From positions 40,100,232-40,164,231 of the forward strand of contig CM034595.1 in assembly GCA_020091685.1 (NCBI GenBank): a stretch of 64,000 nucleotides of DNA, read 5' to 3'. This document shows positions 42,446 through 53,530 of the stretch, piece by piece (position 1 is the first letter of the stretch; each line of letters opens with the position of its first letter). This DNA comes from Lutjanus erythropterus (taxonomy: Eukaryota; Chordata; Actinopteri; Lutjaniformes; Lutjanidae). Under the pieces are notes generated by a model. That model was given only the letters and a program-made list of their open reading frames with translations, was not told where the DNA came from and searched no databases. A program made the translations under genes and the position numbers.

Positions 42446-43569
42446 ATTTAACAATATATGCTCCTGTATCAAAATCCAATCATGTTTACTTCCTGTTAAA
42501 CAAAATATGACGAGTGCTTAATCGGGCTTTCAATCAATCAATCAACTTTAAGGAGCACAAAGCTAAGATTGATTAGCAACAGCATGCTATGTTGGGTTAT
42601 GACACTCCTAATTTTCAATGTTTAAATCAAATCCCTCTCAGCATCATGTCCTGTCTGTCCTGTTTCACTTCAATATTCATCAAGATGCAGAAACGATCTA
42701 CTCTGAAAATGCTAATTTCATTTGGACTGGTCACTGGCCATGTGTTTTACTTCTGAAAGACCAGACTGAAGACCAAAAAGTCCCAAAAAACAACCCAGAA
42801 GTGAAGAATACAGGCCCATCAGAGCATCACCAGAGAAGACACAAGTGTCTGCTGTCATGTGTGGGTTGGACACTTGTGATTTACAACCAAATGCCACTAT
42901 GATGACTTTAATTACATTTAGTTTACTTGTTTTAAGCCTGTATTATTGGAAAACTGCATAAAAAGGACTACGGAGGAGGCAATGAATATGAATTTGAATT
43001 ACAATGTGCATGCGATAAACTGTGGTCAAAATATGTGTTTATTTACAAGATAACACAAAACAAAACAAAAAAACCCACCTGCACACACACCATTCATGAG
43101 GTTTGTCCATGACCTGAGACAGTGTACTTCACACACTACTATTCAGGGACAGAGAACATCAACTTTCTCCCACTTTTGATTATTCTCTTCATACAAAGTC
43201 TCAGGTGCACCTGCAGTCCCGCTGCCGGTGGAGGAACTACAATGACGGGTCATTTCCAAACCTCCGTCTGTGACAATTGTGCTGAAACTCTGGCACAAAT
43301 TGAATTCTGCGCTTTTATGGAGGCAAAATGACTAAAAATTTGTACTTTTGAGAGGCAGAGAACCATCCCCAAAGTGAGGGAATGGAAAAAATCAAACTGT
43401 GCTCTCCCCCAGCGTTGGCTTCTCAAGAACCAGTTTGTTCCCACCCTGCGGCAGGCAGGTAGGTTATGACACCTGTTTCCACCTGCTGGGTCAGAGTTGC
43501 TCCCTGCCAGCAGTTTCCTCCCTTTTCCCTTTTTAGCACGGTTCCACGCCCATTTGGAACCGAGTGAAG

Positions 43570-43571
<2 letters not shown>
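42446..43571. other. Non-coding, mostly unique
   Basis: A short AATC tandem (CAATCAATCAATCAAC, 42531) and an A-rich stretch at 43057-43072 are present. A 94-codon + frame (42618-42902) lacks any domain. Confidence 0.4.

Positions 43572-43618
<47 letters not shown>
43572..43618. repeat. (AC)23 microsatellite
   Basis: An uninterrupted AC run of 47 bp, the longest simple repeat in the window. Frames of 87 (+) and 163 (-) codons cross it and are artefacts of the repeat. Its purity and length make it a likely polymorphic locus. Confidence 0.97.
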
Positions 43619-43619
<1 letters not shown>

Positions 43620-45968
43620 GCCTGTAAATTTAGCCAAGCTATTTCATGGAACGCTGAAGCACAAACACTGGGCACAGAAGGTGGAGTATATGCTGTGGAG
43701 TGGCTACTGATAACAGTTGGTTGGTCGACAGCGGAGAACATTTCCGGAGCCTTTGGGTGACTACTACAGATTGGTAGCCACTATGCTAACATTTGGTGAC
43801 TCATTTCAATGAGTCAGAAATAAATTAAATATTTCCTCGGAATGACAGAAGAGCCTTTTGAAACAGAATTTTGACCACAAACGGGCCCCCGCATTTATGT
43901 TAACAGCCTTTTAAAGCAGTATGAGTCACCCATCTTTTTCAAACTGTAAAGAAAGATGTACAGGAATATGAAAAGCCTTTAGAGGCTTCCTCCAGACATT
44001 CTTAAGGCATAAAAATACTCTGCTTTAAATAATGAAGGATACAGAATCTATTCATGTGCAAGTATTCTTCATTTCAAAAGTTTAAATACAATATGTCACG
44101 TGTAAGTAACTGTGTTTGTCGGCTCCAAATGGTCATGTGTTTCCATAATGACGGTCCGAAGTCCGACTCAATTGATCCTTGAGCTGCAGTTTTGAAGCAA
44201 AGCTTGCTTCATGCTGGCCCTCGTTAAGAAAATAAGTCGAACTAAAGTGGTGCACACAAAAGAGGTCTTATGTCGGTTTTTGCAGCTAAAAGAGAAATTG
44301 CTAATAACTTTATCTTACACATATTCCTATTAAACAGTTTGCATGTTGTCCTAGAGTTTGCATTTGGAAGGAAAATAGTAGTTATTGGATTAAAAACTCT
44401 GCATGTTATCACAGCCACAGTGAAGCATATTAGTTTTAACATGCTAAATCATTTATTTCTGTAATGACAGTATCGCAAAATCAATGTGGTGAATGTGACA
44501 CTGGTGACAGTGATGTCACTGACCACCCATCAGGTGAGTACATGTGTTAGACCATGCACATACATCATTCTGCACAATTAAGCTCAAACACGCGACCACA
44601 GTATCAAAATAGTGTCACAGTTTCAGTCATGCACACAAGGTGTGACTTCTGAAAGACTGGTTTGTGACCGGTAAACCAGGTGTGGCCAGGTGTGGCACAA
44701 AATACAAGTTTTAGCAGGAAAACGGTGCTAGCCGATGCAAACACTCTTTGAGGAAAGCAAATGACTTGTGACACCTCCTGAGCAGAAAAGGCTGGCGCGT
44801 TGACGACTTGATCCTAAGGGTATGAACAATCCGGTGTTGTCCAGCCCTCGGTGTTGACAGGAGGCTGGGAGCCAAGCACCGGACACCACCTCAGCAAAAG
44901 CATGCTTGACAGGGCAGTGTGAGTGTAATAGATTTGAAGTTCTCCACTCGGAGCTGTGGAGAGTGTCGAATCGCCATGGAAACCGAGATGGCTGTTTGGC
45001 AAGTTTGAGTGGCTTTCAGTTTGAAACACTTCTTCAGTTTAGCGGCTTCAGCTGCGGCGCTACTTCTCTCACGGTTATGAAAACCCTCCGATTGCACGCC
45101 GCTCCCTTTCTCTGATCATCCTCTTTTCTTCCCTTCTTCCTCCCCCAGCTCAGTAAGGCAATCATCACAGCCCCGCGGTGCGAGAGCGTCTTAGCTATGG
45201 CAGATAAAGGCTGGGAGATTGTCAGTAATGACGGGTCCACCAGCGCTGAAACTTCCCAGAGCTGCTTGTTTCAGCAGTAATTACGATGGGGGAATGGTGC
45301 ACCGTGACTGGCTCTAAAAAGCTTACCAAGCCTTTTGCTTGTGATGCCATGTCAACTTTTTTACAGTAGGCAAGTCAGTCGGATAAGTAAAAAGGGGACT
45401 TAAAAGCTAAACAAAATGTGCGAAACAAAGAGGTAAAAAGCAGAGGCGGCAGGCTCGGTGCTGAGTGATGTGGAGGCTCGGCCAAGGGGAGGGGAGGAGA
45501 GGGAAAGTGCTATGAAGTCCATGAATAGGGATGAGATTGGATCATTGGTGCTCAGTGTTCTCCAATCACAGCTCTGTTGAGGAAGGTGGAGAGTGAAGTG
45601 ATAAGACAGGTGAAAAGGAATACAAGAGAGGACAGAACAAATAATGGGGGAGGACGATGGGCTCCAAGAGGCAGGAGAAGGAGTGATTGAAAATAACCGC
45701 AAACAGGAAGAAAGGACTGATAAGTGTGTGTGTGCGTCTGAAAAGCCTCTGCTGTACCACAAAGAAAAAAAATCTATCATCTGTCTTCCCCTGTGTCACT
45801 TTCTGTGAAGCGGGCCCTCAGTAATCACCTTCTTCACCCTCTCAACTGCTTCATCCTCGCCTCCTGTTCTCATCCCATCCGCCCACTCTCATCCCCCTGA
45901 TCTCCGAGACACACATGTGCTTATGAGGAGAGCGCTTAACCCTCCTCTCCATGGAGCGGCCCCGCCGA

Positions 45969-45970
<2 letters not shown>
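43619..45970. other. Non-coding; purine-biased 45.4-45.7 kb
   Basis: No exon or transposon end was recognised. The + strand at 45420-45720 is purine-rich (AAGGGGAGGGGAGGAGAGGG near 45484), which keeps minus-strand frames of 77 and 126 codons open. Confidence 0.35.

Positions 45971-45999
<29 letters not shown>
45971..45999. repeat. (GT)14 microsatellite
   Basis: An uninterrupted GT run of 29 bp, the reverse complement motif of the (AC) repeat 2.4 kb upstream. Confidence 0.97.
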
Positions 46000-46619
46000 G
46001 AGAAACTCAGGGTACCGACGGCAGCCGTGAAGAGAGTGCTTGGTTTCTTTCTTCATCCCACATTTGGGCAGAAATTGGATATTGAGTGCAGGGGCGAAGC
46101 CCGCTGAGAAGGCATGAATGAAGATGAACAAATTTCAAACACCCACGCACATGTAGTGGTATGACATGGTCGATATTATTGAAAATGGTGGGAGTTGGGG
46201 CGGATTGGGGGGGGCAGTGTCTTGGTACAGAGGGAGATTTAGTGAACGTGTCCACCTGTGTCGGCTACCATGGAGAAGTCATCTATCATGGGTCAGTCAC
46301 ACAGTGCAGAGGTGCGGGCTGCGGGTGGCCATGATAAAGGGCCACTTAATTCAAGTCAGGCTGCTCTGAGAAGGCATCAAGATAATTGCATTCATTGCAA
46401 GAGCAGAAATGAAAAACCAGGTGGTTATTTATAGGTTCATATGGGTATAAATATACACCTTTACTGTGAAAAGGGGCCCTTAAGGCTGAAAATGTATTTC
46501 ACTGCATTTAAATCCTATAAATGCCAGCTGATTGCATTTTTTACTATTTACTACTGAACTCTCATCTATGGCTAAAAACTATTTACATGCCAGGCTGCAC
46601 ACACACCTGCACGCACAAA
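46000..46619. other. Non-coding; G-rich block at 46190-46214
   Basis: Unique sequence with frames of 67-82 codons and no domain. Confidence 0.4.
46190..46214 (+). other. Quadruplex-forming G-run cluster
   Basis: GGG (46190-46192), GGGG (46197-46200) and G8 (46207-46214) with spacers of 4 and 6 bases. The G8 run can supply two tracts, giving the four needed for a quadruplex. Confidence 0.5.
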
Positions 46620-46780
46620 ATTAGTCATGAAACACTGAGTCAATTAATTGTTAGTTGTCTGATAGCACATTCAAAACAATTTTGATAATTGATTAGGTAA
46701 GTTATCACAGAATGAACGCGATCCAAACAATTAATCTAAAAAAAACTGCAGAGTAATTAATAATTAAAATAATCAGTGTA
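46620..46780 (-). mobile_element. Family A hAT MITE fragment
   Basis: GTCAATTAATTGTTAGTTG, then TTTTGATAATTGATTAGGTA, CAAACAATTAATC and AAAAACTGCAGAGTAATTAA with TTAAAATAATCAG follow the start and end sections of the copy at 9531 (GATAATTGATTAACTG, CAATTAATCTGG, GAAAATAATTAG). The middle is deleted. Limits are approximate. Confidence 0.45.
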
Positions 46781-46929
46781 GCACACAAAACTGTGTTTTT
46801 AAATTTTCACTCAGCGTGAGATCTCACCCCGGTGCTGTTTATCATTGTAACTGTAGTAAATGGCCAGACAAACGTCTGTGACTGAAACACCTGCGACAAT
46901 CACAAAAATGCACATTGATTCCTTAAAAG

Positions 46930-47210
46930 CAGAGGGCATCAATTTAAGCATCTTAACTTGTCAGCGGCCGGCACCTCAATAAACAAACTCTTTTTAATGG
47001 AAGCCGAGCGCATTTACATTCCAGCAAACAGCTTCCAATTACGCGTTTAGATGGCATACGTTGGCAATTAATACAGCAATCTTCTTTAATGCCCCACCTA
47101 GGGAATTTGTAAACATCAATTATATTATAAGAAATAAGAGACCCTGTCAGATGAACAGGCTCACGCTCGGCAGCAGGCACAGCATGATTCTGGCAGTAAA
47201 ACATTTTAAA
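46930..47210. promoter_or_regulatory. Candidate conserved non-coding element
   Basis: Repeat-free sequence with CTTCCAATTACGCGTTTAG (47032), ACGTTGGCAATTAATACAGC (47059) and ATCTTCTTTAATGCCCC (47079). The run of TAATTA-type cores spaced 20-30 bp apart is the kind seen in homeobox-regulated enhancers. It is bordered by decayed MITE sequence on the left. Inference only. Confidence 0.3.
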
Positions 47211-47599
47211 AATCCCTGTGGAAGCTAATGTTACCTCTCCAAATCAACCACCGCAACCAAATCACTACCGGAGTGAAAGATTTGTGATGGTGGGTGTGAA
47301 AACTACATGAGCCTTTGCAACAAAAATCAGCCCGTCTCGCTCTGACCGATGTGAGGGGAAAAACTTTAAAAGGAATGAGGTAAAAGCAAATCACCCAGCT
47401 CCCCTCCACCGCTGTCAATATGACTAAAACTGGTCTGTCCATATTATGCCAACAGCTTCTGATCAATAACCACATACTGCATCAGCTGCACCCATAAACC
47501 GGCGGCTTTCACAGTCAATAGAGTCAGTCTTCAGCATCGTCTTCACTGCCCTGTGGGGGATGAGACAAGTGGACTGAAAGCCTGGACAGAAAATACTCA
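47211..47599. other. Non-coding, nothing recognised
   Basis: Unique sequence. The 89-codon minus frame (47206-47475) has no domain. Confidence 0.4.
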
Positions 47600-47607
47600 A
47601 TTTGTTG

Positions 47608-48315
47608 TAGGGCTGCAGCTAACAGTTATTGATTAATCTGCCAATTATTTGCTCCGGTAATGATTTTGTCTTTAAAATGTCAGCAAATAGGAGATGTTGT
47701 TGAGATATTAAGTTTATTATCATATATGACAAAGAAAAGCATTAAAGGCATCCAAAAATGAGAACTGCGATGACAAGTTCTCAACTGTGAATTGAGCAGC
47801 TGTCAACTGTTAATTGTCTGTCAAAGTCAAGTTAAGCCCCTTATTCTGAAAATAAAAGCCAACTACTCTGAAAAAAAAAACACAGTCTGGAGTCGGTGTT
47901 TGGTGACTGGCTGCCAGACTCCATTAACACATTGCTCAGTTTAACCATTATAAACATTCACTCCTTATTACAACTCATAAACAGACACTTACTCATTTGG
48001 CAAACATTCAGAATTAATTTGAGCTCTTATTATTGTGAATTGGTAAAAAGCAACACAAGTTATAGGACAGAACAGATATTTCAAAGGACGTCACTGTAGT
48101 GTTGTTGTCAGAGAAGCAAGTATTTCAACTTAGCATCTTTCTTTCACCTCTGATGACTTATCATGGACATTTACGATTTAGTACGGAAAATACTACATAT
48201 TTCTCTTTTAAATTCTCACATTTGAGAAGATGGAATCACCAAATGTTTGGCATTTGTGCTTAAAAAGTGACTTAAAAGTTACTCAATTAATTGGCTCATC
48301 GTTTGAGCTGCAGCC
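47608..48315 (+). mobile_element. Family A hAT MITE split by a TTAA MITE
   Basis: The left half, TAGGGCTGCAGCTAACAG at 47608, runs to ATGACAAAGAAAAGCA (47741). The right half resumes at 48212 with TTCTCACATTTGAGAAGATG, GAATCACCAAATGTTTGGC and ends GAGCTGCAGCC. The uninterrupted copy at 13972 joins these same blocks directly. The 470 bp between is the TTAA element. The flanking 8 bp do not match, so the outer target duplication has decayed. Confidence 0.78.
47742..48211 (+). mobile_element. TTAA-ended MITE, copy 2, inserted into the family A element
   Basis: It starts TTAAAGGCATCCAAAAATGA, which is the left end of the 6525 copy with about 20 bp deleted after TTAAAGG. It ends CTACATATTTCTCTTTTAA, which inverts to TTAAAAGAGAAATATGTAG and matches the 6525 left end at 18 of 21 positions. 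TTAA stands at both edges. Between, it is collinear with 6550-7200 but lacks the hairpin region. Short + frames are accidental. Confidence 0.82.
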
Positions 48316-48490
48316 TTTCTGTATTTTATATAACTTGTAAGTTTAATACCTTTGGATTTTACACTGTTGAGACAAATAAGCAGCTCAAAGACCTCAATAT
48401 GAGCATTGGGAACCTGTGATCAGTATTGTTGACTTTTTTTTTTCCTTAATTGAAAAACTAAAGAGATTTGTCAGTTGCAGCCCCTAATTC
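48316..48490 (-). mobile_element. Family A hAT MITE piece abutting the previous copy head-to-head
   Basis: TATATAACTTGTAAGTTTAA, ACCTTTGGATTTTACACTGT, TGAGACAAATAAGCAGCTCA and the end GTCAGTTGCAGCCCCTAA follow the reverse order of the family seen at 9531 and 24236. Two copies thus stand back to back in opposite orientation. Confidence 0.55.
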
Positions 48491-48649
48491 CAATTTTCAA
48501 AACGAAAAACACAAATGGAGAAAGCACATCAAAGCCCATTTCTAAGACTCGCGCTTGCAGGCAGGTTTGCATCTTTTGTTTACAAGCCGCTGGTCAGTGG
48601 TAACAACAGGGTAAACTTTTCCGCTACAGTTCAGAAGAAAGTAAACAAA
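48491..48649. other. Non-coding, nothing recognised
   Basis: Short unique stretch. Confidence 0.4.
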
Positions 48650-49170
48650 CTGCAGGTCTGATTACACCCTGAGCATACTGATATTATCTGCAATCCATTT
48701 AAGTAAGCGGCACTAATGACATAAGTTGAATGGAATAAGTTAATGACATAATCCTTCTTTTTGAGCTAAAGCTAACTAACCTTTACGAAGGGTTACCCCA
48801 GGGTGAAGCTTTAAACGGCTTATTGACATCTCACGCTCACATGTGTGTGTGTGCGCATTGAAGTCTGATTAAGTCCCTGTATATCGACTGCACACACACT
48901 TTCTGAACGTCGAGAACAGGAATAATGTACAATCCCAAACCCCAGGAGTCCACTTTAAAGTAATTACCGTGGTGCGCATGCAGATGAATCTGTTGAACGA
49001 GTGAAATGGTGAGTTCGAAAGCTCGAAAGAAATTTGCAATCATACTTCATGGTAATCAGGGCCTTCGATGAGTGGACCTTTTGAATTGTTAAAGCAATTA
49101 AGCCACTTGATTAGCTGTACTTACAGTAAATGGCGAGACGAAATATAAAAAGAGAAACACACTGGGCAAA
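48650..49170. promoter_or_regulatory. Candidate conserved non-coding block
   Basis: Repeat-free, even-composition sequence with AAGCGGCACTAATGACATAA (48706), AAGTTAATGACATAATCC (48738), TTTAAAGTAATTACCGTGG (48954) and CAATTAAGCCACTTGATTAG (49096). AATGACATAA occurs twice 35 bp apart (48715 and 48743), which may be a doubled binding site. Inference only. Confidence 0.3.
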
Positions 49171-49360
49171 AGGGCTCAACTGCCTCTTGAACAAAATAAA
49201 TAAATAAAGCAAAGAGACACAATCACTTATTTAAGAGAACAAATTACTACTCCTTTTGTTTTTTGTGAAAAAGGTAATATTAACAGATGTGATCACTCCT
49301 ATTATTATGATTCTTTGTCTTGCTTCAATTTAGGGGATAATCATACGCTAACGTCTGGAA
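49171..49360. other. Non-coding, nothing recognised
   Basis: AT-rich unique sequence. Confidence 0.4.
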
Positions 49361-49465
49361 CCATCCATTGTCCGTAACTGTTTATCCTGATTGGTTGCAG
49401 GAGTGCTGGTGCCCAACCCAGCTGACACTGGGCGAGAGGCAGCGTACACTCCGGACAAAAGTTCC
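49361..49465 (+). mobile_element. Teleost dispersed repeat (CCATCCATT...CAGCTGACACTGGGCGA type)
   Basis: CCATCCATTGTCCGTAACTG, TTTATCCTGATTGGTTGCAG, GAGTGCTGGTGCC and CAACCCAGCTGACACTGGG with CGAGAGGCAGCGTACACTCC follow a very common teleost repeat (CCATCCATTTTCT...CGCTTATCC...GGGGTGCTGGAGCCTATCCCAGCTG). I recognise the wording but cannot name the family. It is a fragment. Confidence 0.65.
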
Positions 49466-49498
49466 CAAAATGCTGTGAAGCACGTAAACAGGAAGTAT

Positions 49499-49708
49499 AA
49501 TGTTGCTGTATATCAATATTAGTAATAGTCTGGTTTAGTAGTCTAGCCTGGTTTACCCAATTACATCCACATTACTGATGATTATCAAAAATCTAATTAT
49601 GTTTATATTTTGTCCAACAGCCATGCCTACAATATTGTTGCAATATCAATAGAGGTATTTCGTTAAAAATACTGGAAAATTTTATTTTGTCCATGTCCCC
49701 TATCTCTA
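49499..49708 (-). mobile_element. hAT-like MITE fragment of the AGGGCTGGGCGATATGG type
   Basis: ACATCCACATTACTGATGAT, TATCAAAAATCTAATTATG and CCTACAATATTGTTGCAATA with GAGGTATTTCGTTAAAAATA are, on the minus strand, the known order of a teleost MITE with an AGGGCTGGGCGATATGG end. Here that end is worn to CCATGTCCCCTATCTCTA (49708). The far end is missing. No target duplication was found. Confidence 0.6.
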
Positions 49709-51589
49709 ACTGGCACTGGTATGCCAAAATAGTAAGAAAGAAACCTGAGAAAATTTAAAAATGTGATTATTCTCAGGTACATTTTCAGGCTAGAAGGGTA
49801 TTTTTGACTGTGCATTTATTTAAGAAAAAAGAATGGATTCTTAGATGCATCACGATTATGAACTGATGCAGAAGAGTAAATAACTGGAAATTAAAACACA
49901 AATCTCAACATTGTGATTACCTGTAACAATTTGGGAGACCAGGTTGTGCAGTCATTAAAAGACAGATGGAAACGTGTGCATTGAATTTATGTTCTAGACT
50001 ACCTTTTTAGTTTTTGTGATGCTAATCCGACCTCACCCCATGGCTTAAAAGCTCGCCAAGAGAGGCACTTTGTCTTGGACACTGTATGGAAGTTGTGTCT
50101 AACTAAACTAATTAGACTATAGATCATTACAAATACACTGTGTTTTAAAGGGAACAAGTAGTGATGCAGTGAGAAAAATCAATGTTAATTAAAAATAAAA
50201 AAAAATAATGATGTGTAGAATAAAATTCTGATGCATCCATAATAATTTTATAATCACATCGTAGCCCTCTGAATCAGAGGATGCCAAGAGATTCCCTCCC
50301 CTTCAGCCAATCCTGCAGCATTTCAGAACAAAATGAATAAAACTGAGACTAGCATCAGATGAAACTTGAAATTCACAACACAAGGTCCATTAATAAATAA
50401 ACCCTTACATGCAAATGAAGTTTCTATTTTACTTTCCAGAGTCAGAACATGCTGAGTGCTTATAAACATGGCATAAAGTAAACCGCCAGCCCAGCCAACA
50501 ACACTACATTATTATGCACACAAGATTTTAATATCAAAATTTTCTTCGTCTGGGATGAACTTGCTCTAATCTTATTCAGTGCTATCTGAAAATATAACAG
50601 GGGATTAGTTCCAAAGACACTGCCATCAAATTAGAGAAATTTGTGGCAAAAAAAAAAAATTATAATTGGGCTACACCAAAATTCTGGATTGATTTGCTGA
50701 TCAAATTTGGTGACAGAGCCCAAATCTTGGGCGTCCAGATATCCAGCGAAGCCAGCTGAACAACGTTCAACTGATGAGATGCTGATAAGATTAGTCCCTG
50801 ACAAAAGATAAGAGAGAGAAGAGAGTTCAGAATCCACTGTGCCGTCTTCTTTCAGAGTGAATGAAGTTTTCTGACAGTGAGATCGACCTCTCTTTGCACT
50901 GTGGATTTTGGCAGCAGTTTGTAGAGAAAAAGACTTGCAAAACCCTGCCATGGCTGCAGACCTGTTAGTGTTTAAACAGGAAGGAAAACTATGAAGATGT
51001 GTAAGTTTTTGTTGACCCTGAGTCATGCTTCAGTTTTATCTGTAGCATCTCGTTTGTGTTTCATGTTTTTTTCCCTGCAGTATCTTGTGTATATTTGTGT
51101 GTACGCCGTGTAGTTTTTGTCAGAATAAAACAAAGATAATTCACAGCTAGGCCCAAAAGCTCTGCCTACATGACCACCAAGTGATCTTAAAAGACTTTGT
51201 CCATGGCTCTGTCTTTCCAATCAACAAAGCCTTTCTCTTGAGACCACAAAAAAAAACACCTCAGGAATGGCACAACAGAAAGCTGAGGTGAACCCCCTCG
51301 CAGTCTTTGCTTGCGGTGGACCTCATTTTCTCCCACCTCCTCAAGTCCCTGTATCCCTGTAACTTTGAAGTCAGGCCAGCAAAGGGCTTTGAAAAAGCCT
51401 GCAATCTCCCCACCATGACCAGGCAGAGGATTAGCCAAGCCCTGCAGGACAGAGTGGAAAGAGGACGGAAGAGGGCTGGAGGAGGAGTAGCGCCATTTCC
51501 ACAAGGGCCGTGTATGTGCGAGCAGCTCTCCCTCTGGCCAGAGCTGTGGGGGATTAACAAGCTACTAAGGAAGCAGAGAACAGACCTCC
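49709..51589. other. Non-coding; possible old repeat 49830-50280
   Basis: GATTCTTAGATGCATCACGA at 49837 and TTCTGATGCATCCATAAT with ATCACATCGTAGCCCTCTGA at 50228-50275 look like the two inverted ends of a degraded MITE. Frames of 131 codons (-, 50631-51026) and 105, 99 and 139 codons (51187-51726, both strands) overlap one another and show no domain. Confidence 0.35.
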
Positions 51590-52150
51590 AGCCCCTTTTT
51601 CATGAGTTCCGAAGAAACCAATTTACAGCCCGAGAACTGAGGGGGGCCGCTAATTCTTCCCATAACCGCCTCCTGTTTCAACTCAAAATCTTTGCTGTGT
51701 TGTGCTCACAAAATCTGCTTTTGTGAGATGGCAGACATTTGCAAGATTCCCAAGTCAAGGAAGCATGCGTCTGCAAAAGGTCTCAATTATTGATACGAGA
51801 AACTTCGTTAAACTCCAAAAGTGACATTTCAATTGTCACGGAGTTGGGAAAACTAAGCGGTTAAGCTCTTAATCTCGCCATCACACTTGATACGATCAGT
51901 CACGGGGGAAGTCACCCTGGAAAGTTTGTTTTCCCTTGTGAGTCAAAACAAGAGAGATTATTCCTCTTTTATCCATTCTGAGCTCCAATATTTGCCTGCA
52001 CTTGGGGCTGTAAATATTTCATAAATGCTCTGCTCTCAATACATTTTCGAGCCATGCATTTGTTGGCTCTCAACCAAAATATAATAAAAGCAGAATGTGC
52101 TTGTCAAGTGTACACTGTCTAAATGCGTCAATGGAACGGCTAATACAAAA
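51590..52150. promoter_or_regulatory. Candidate conserved non-coding block
   Basis: A 560-bp repeat-free block: GGGCCGCTAATTCTTCCC (51645), AAAGGTCTCAATTATTGATA (51777), CATTCTGAGCTCCAATATTT (51974) and GGGGCTGTAAATATTTCATA (52003). The sequence is compact, without homopolymers, and unlike the decayed repeats around it. One + frame (51307-51726, 139 codons) enters it from the left, without a domain. This is the block I would align first against other fish. Confidence 0.33.
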
Positions 52151-53079
52151 AATCTGTTGTTTTAGCAAACAGGCAAGGAGAATAGGCTTTTCTTAGCATC
52201 TTCTTTTACAAAGAGTTCATTCAGGGAGGTTATCACGCAGTCATCATTTAGATAGACTATTGAACGCGCTGCTGGCGTGTCTCATTGAAGTGCAACCGAG
52301 TCACAAAATCTACAGCATCTCAGGATACAATACGACAGCGCAATCAATAAGTAATAGCAACTTAGCTACCAGTGAGGAAGCAGGAACAATAGGCCTTGAT
52401 TTTAAAAAACACTGCTACACTGCTGCCTCCCCATCAGTGCTTTTCAAGTAATGGGGTCTTTTGTCTTATCTGTGACTGAAAGGAGCTTGAGGACTGTGCC
52501 CTTCATCCCTTTGTTGTTACAGAGTCTCTTGTGGAAATAGAAGATTGGCCCATAGGCGTGGGTGTGCGAAGAGGAGCTAGGCGGCCGTGCAAGCACATCA
52601 GACTTGAGCGGTCTTAATAAAGCTTCCCTCTATCCACCCCAGAGATCTCCTCACCCCAATTATACGCCTGACACCTCTACCCTCCTCCATCTCCTCTTAT
52701 TTCTCACAGCGCCCCCCCCGCTTCATCCCACCCCACCCCACCATCCAGTTCCCAGCTCTGATCATGCCTCTCCCTTTGCTGGGCTCAAAGCCCCAGAGGC
52801 CCGCACAATATCAGGCTGCTGGTGGCGTTTGCTTCACAGTCTGCTGCCTGAATTGCATTAGGAATGTATCTCTTCTGGTATTGACAAAAAGATCACTACT
52901 GTTCAGTCAGTGACTGTGTAAACTTCACTAACTTAAAAGAACAGTGCAATTTCTTGTAACAATTGACCACAGAACCCCGTCTGACCAGGTGTTTTTATTA
53001 GCATTTCACTTTGTAATATTTAATCACAATATTATTTCTTCTTCTACAACTTCGAATCAAAACTGTTGACTGTAAATGT
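52151..53079. other. Non-coding; C-rich block at 52712-52739
   Basis: Mostly unique. TTAAAAGAACAGTGCAATTT at 52934 recalls a TTAA MITE start, but no partner was seen. A 99-codon + frame (52562-52861) is Pro/His-rich because of the C-rich stretch. Confidence 0.35.
52712..52739 (-). other. Minus-strand quadruplex-forming motif
   Basis: C runs at 52712-52719 (8), 52727-52729 (3), 52731-52734 (4) and 52736-52739 (4). On the minus strand this gives four G runs with loops of 1, 1 and 7 bases, which satisfies the strict G3+N1-7 rule. Confidence 0.75.
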
Positions 53080-53087
53080 CATCTAAC

Positions 53088-53530
53088 TGGGGTTGGGTAA
53101 CAAAAACTGCTTAAAACTATTCCTATACAACTAGTACCTAATGGACCGAATCATAACACAGACTACAGTGCCTCGTTCCAGTGCCACATGCCAGAGATGC
53201 TAATTGAAATAGCTGCCGCATCAACAGACCACTCGTCAACATTACAGCAGCACTCTCTTTACACGGCTCTGGCAACAGGTGGCCTTCTTTTAGATCGTTG
53301 CTACCGTGGCCGGCTGTGGCTGTGTTCCACTTTAACAGATTCCAGCACTGGGTGGGACGTGCAAAAAAAAGGTATTAAGAACACTGCATGTAAAGGTGGG
53401 AAGCATCTGGCGACACTTGAAAGCAGACCTGCTTCCCGGGTCCTGTAGATGGGAAGCATTGATACGAAAAAGTAGATGTGGTGATGACAGCAGCCTTTCC
53501 TCAGGTTAGCAAATATGATAATATTTGAAG
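53088..53530 (+). mobile_element. hAT-like dispersed repeat, left end preserved
   Basis: It starts TGGGGTTGGGTAACAAAAAC, akin to the CAGGGTTGGGTA ends of teleost hAT elements and to the inverse of the right end at 31443. The inner stretch CCAGAGATGCTAATTGAAAT, AGCTGCCGCATCAACAGACC and GCTACCGTGGCCGGCTGTGG, then CTTCCCGGGTCCTGTAG, reads like such an element's interior. No right end or target duplication was found. The 86-codon frame 53188-53448 has no transposase motif. Confidence 0.45.

Noticed and set aside
43250-43741. 163-codon minus-strand frame
   Set aside because: It is driven by the AC microsatellite, which translates as alternating Cys-Val. Not a gene.
51187-51726. Overlapping frames of 105, 99 and 139 codons on both strands
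   Set aside because: No recognisable protein family. Open frames on opposite strands over the same bases suggest low stop density rather than exons.
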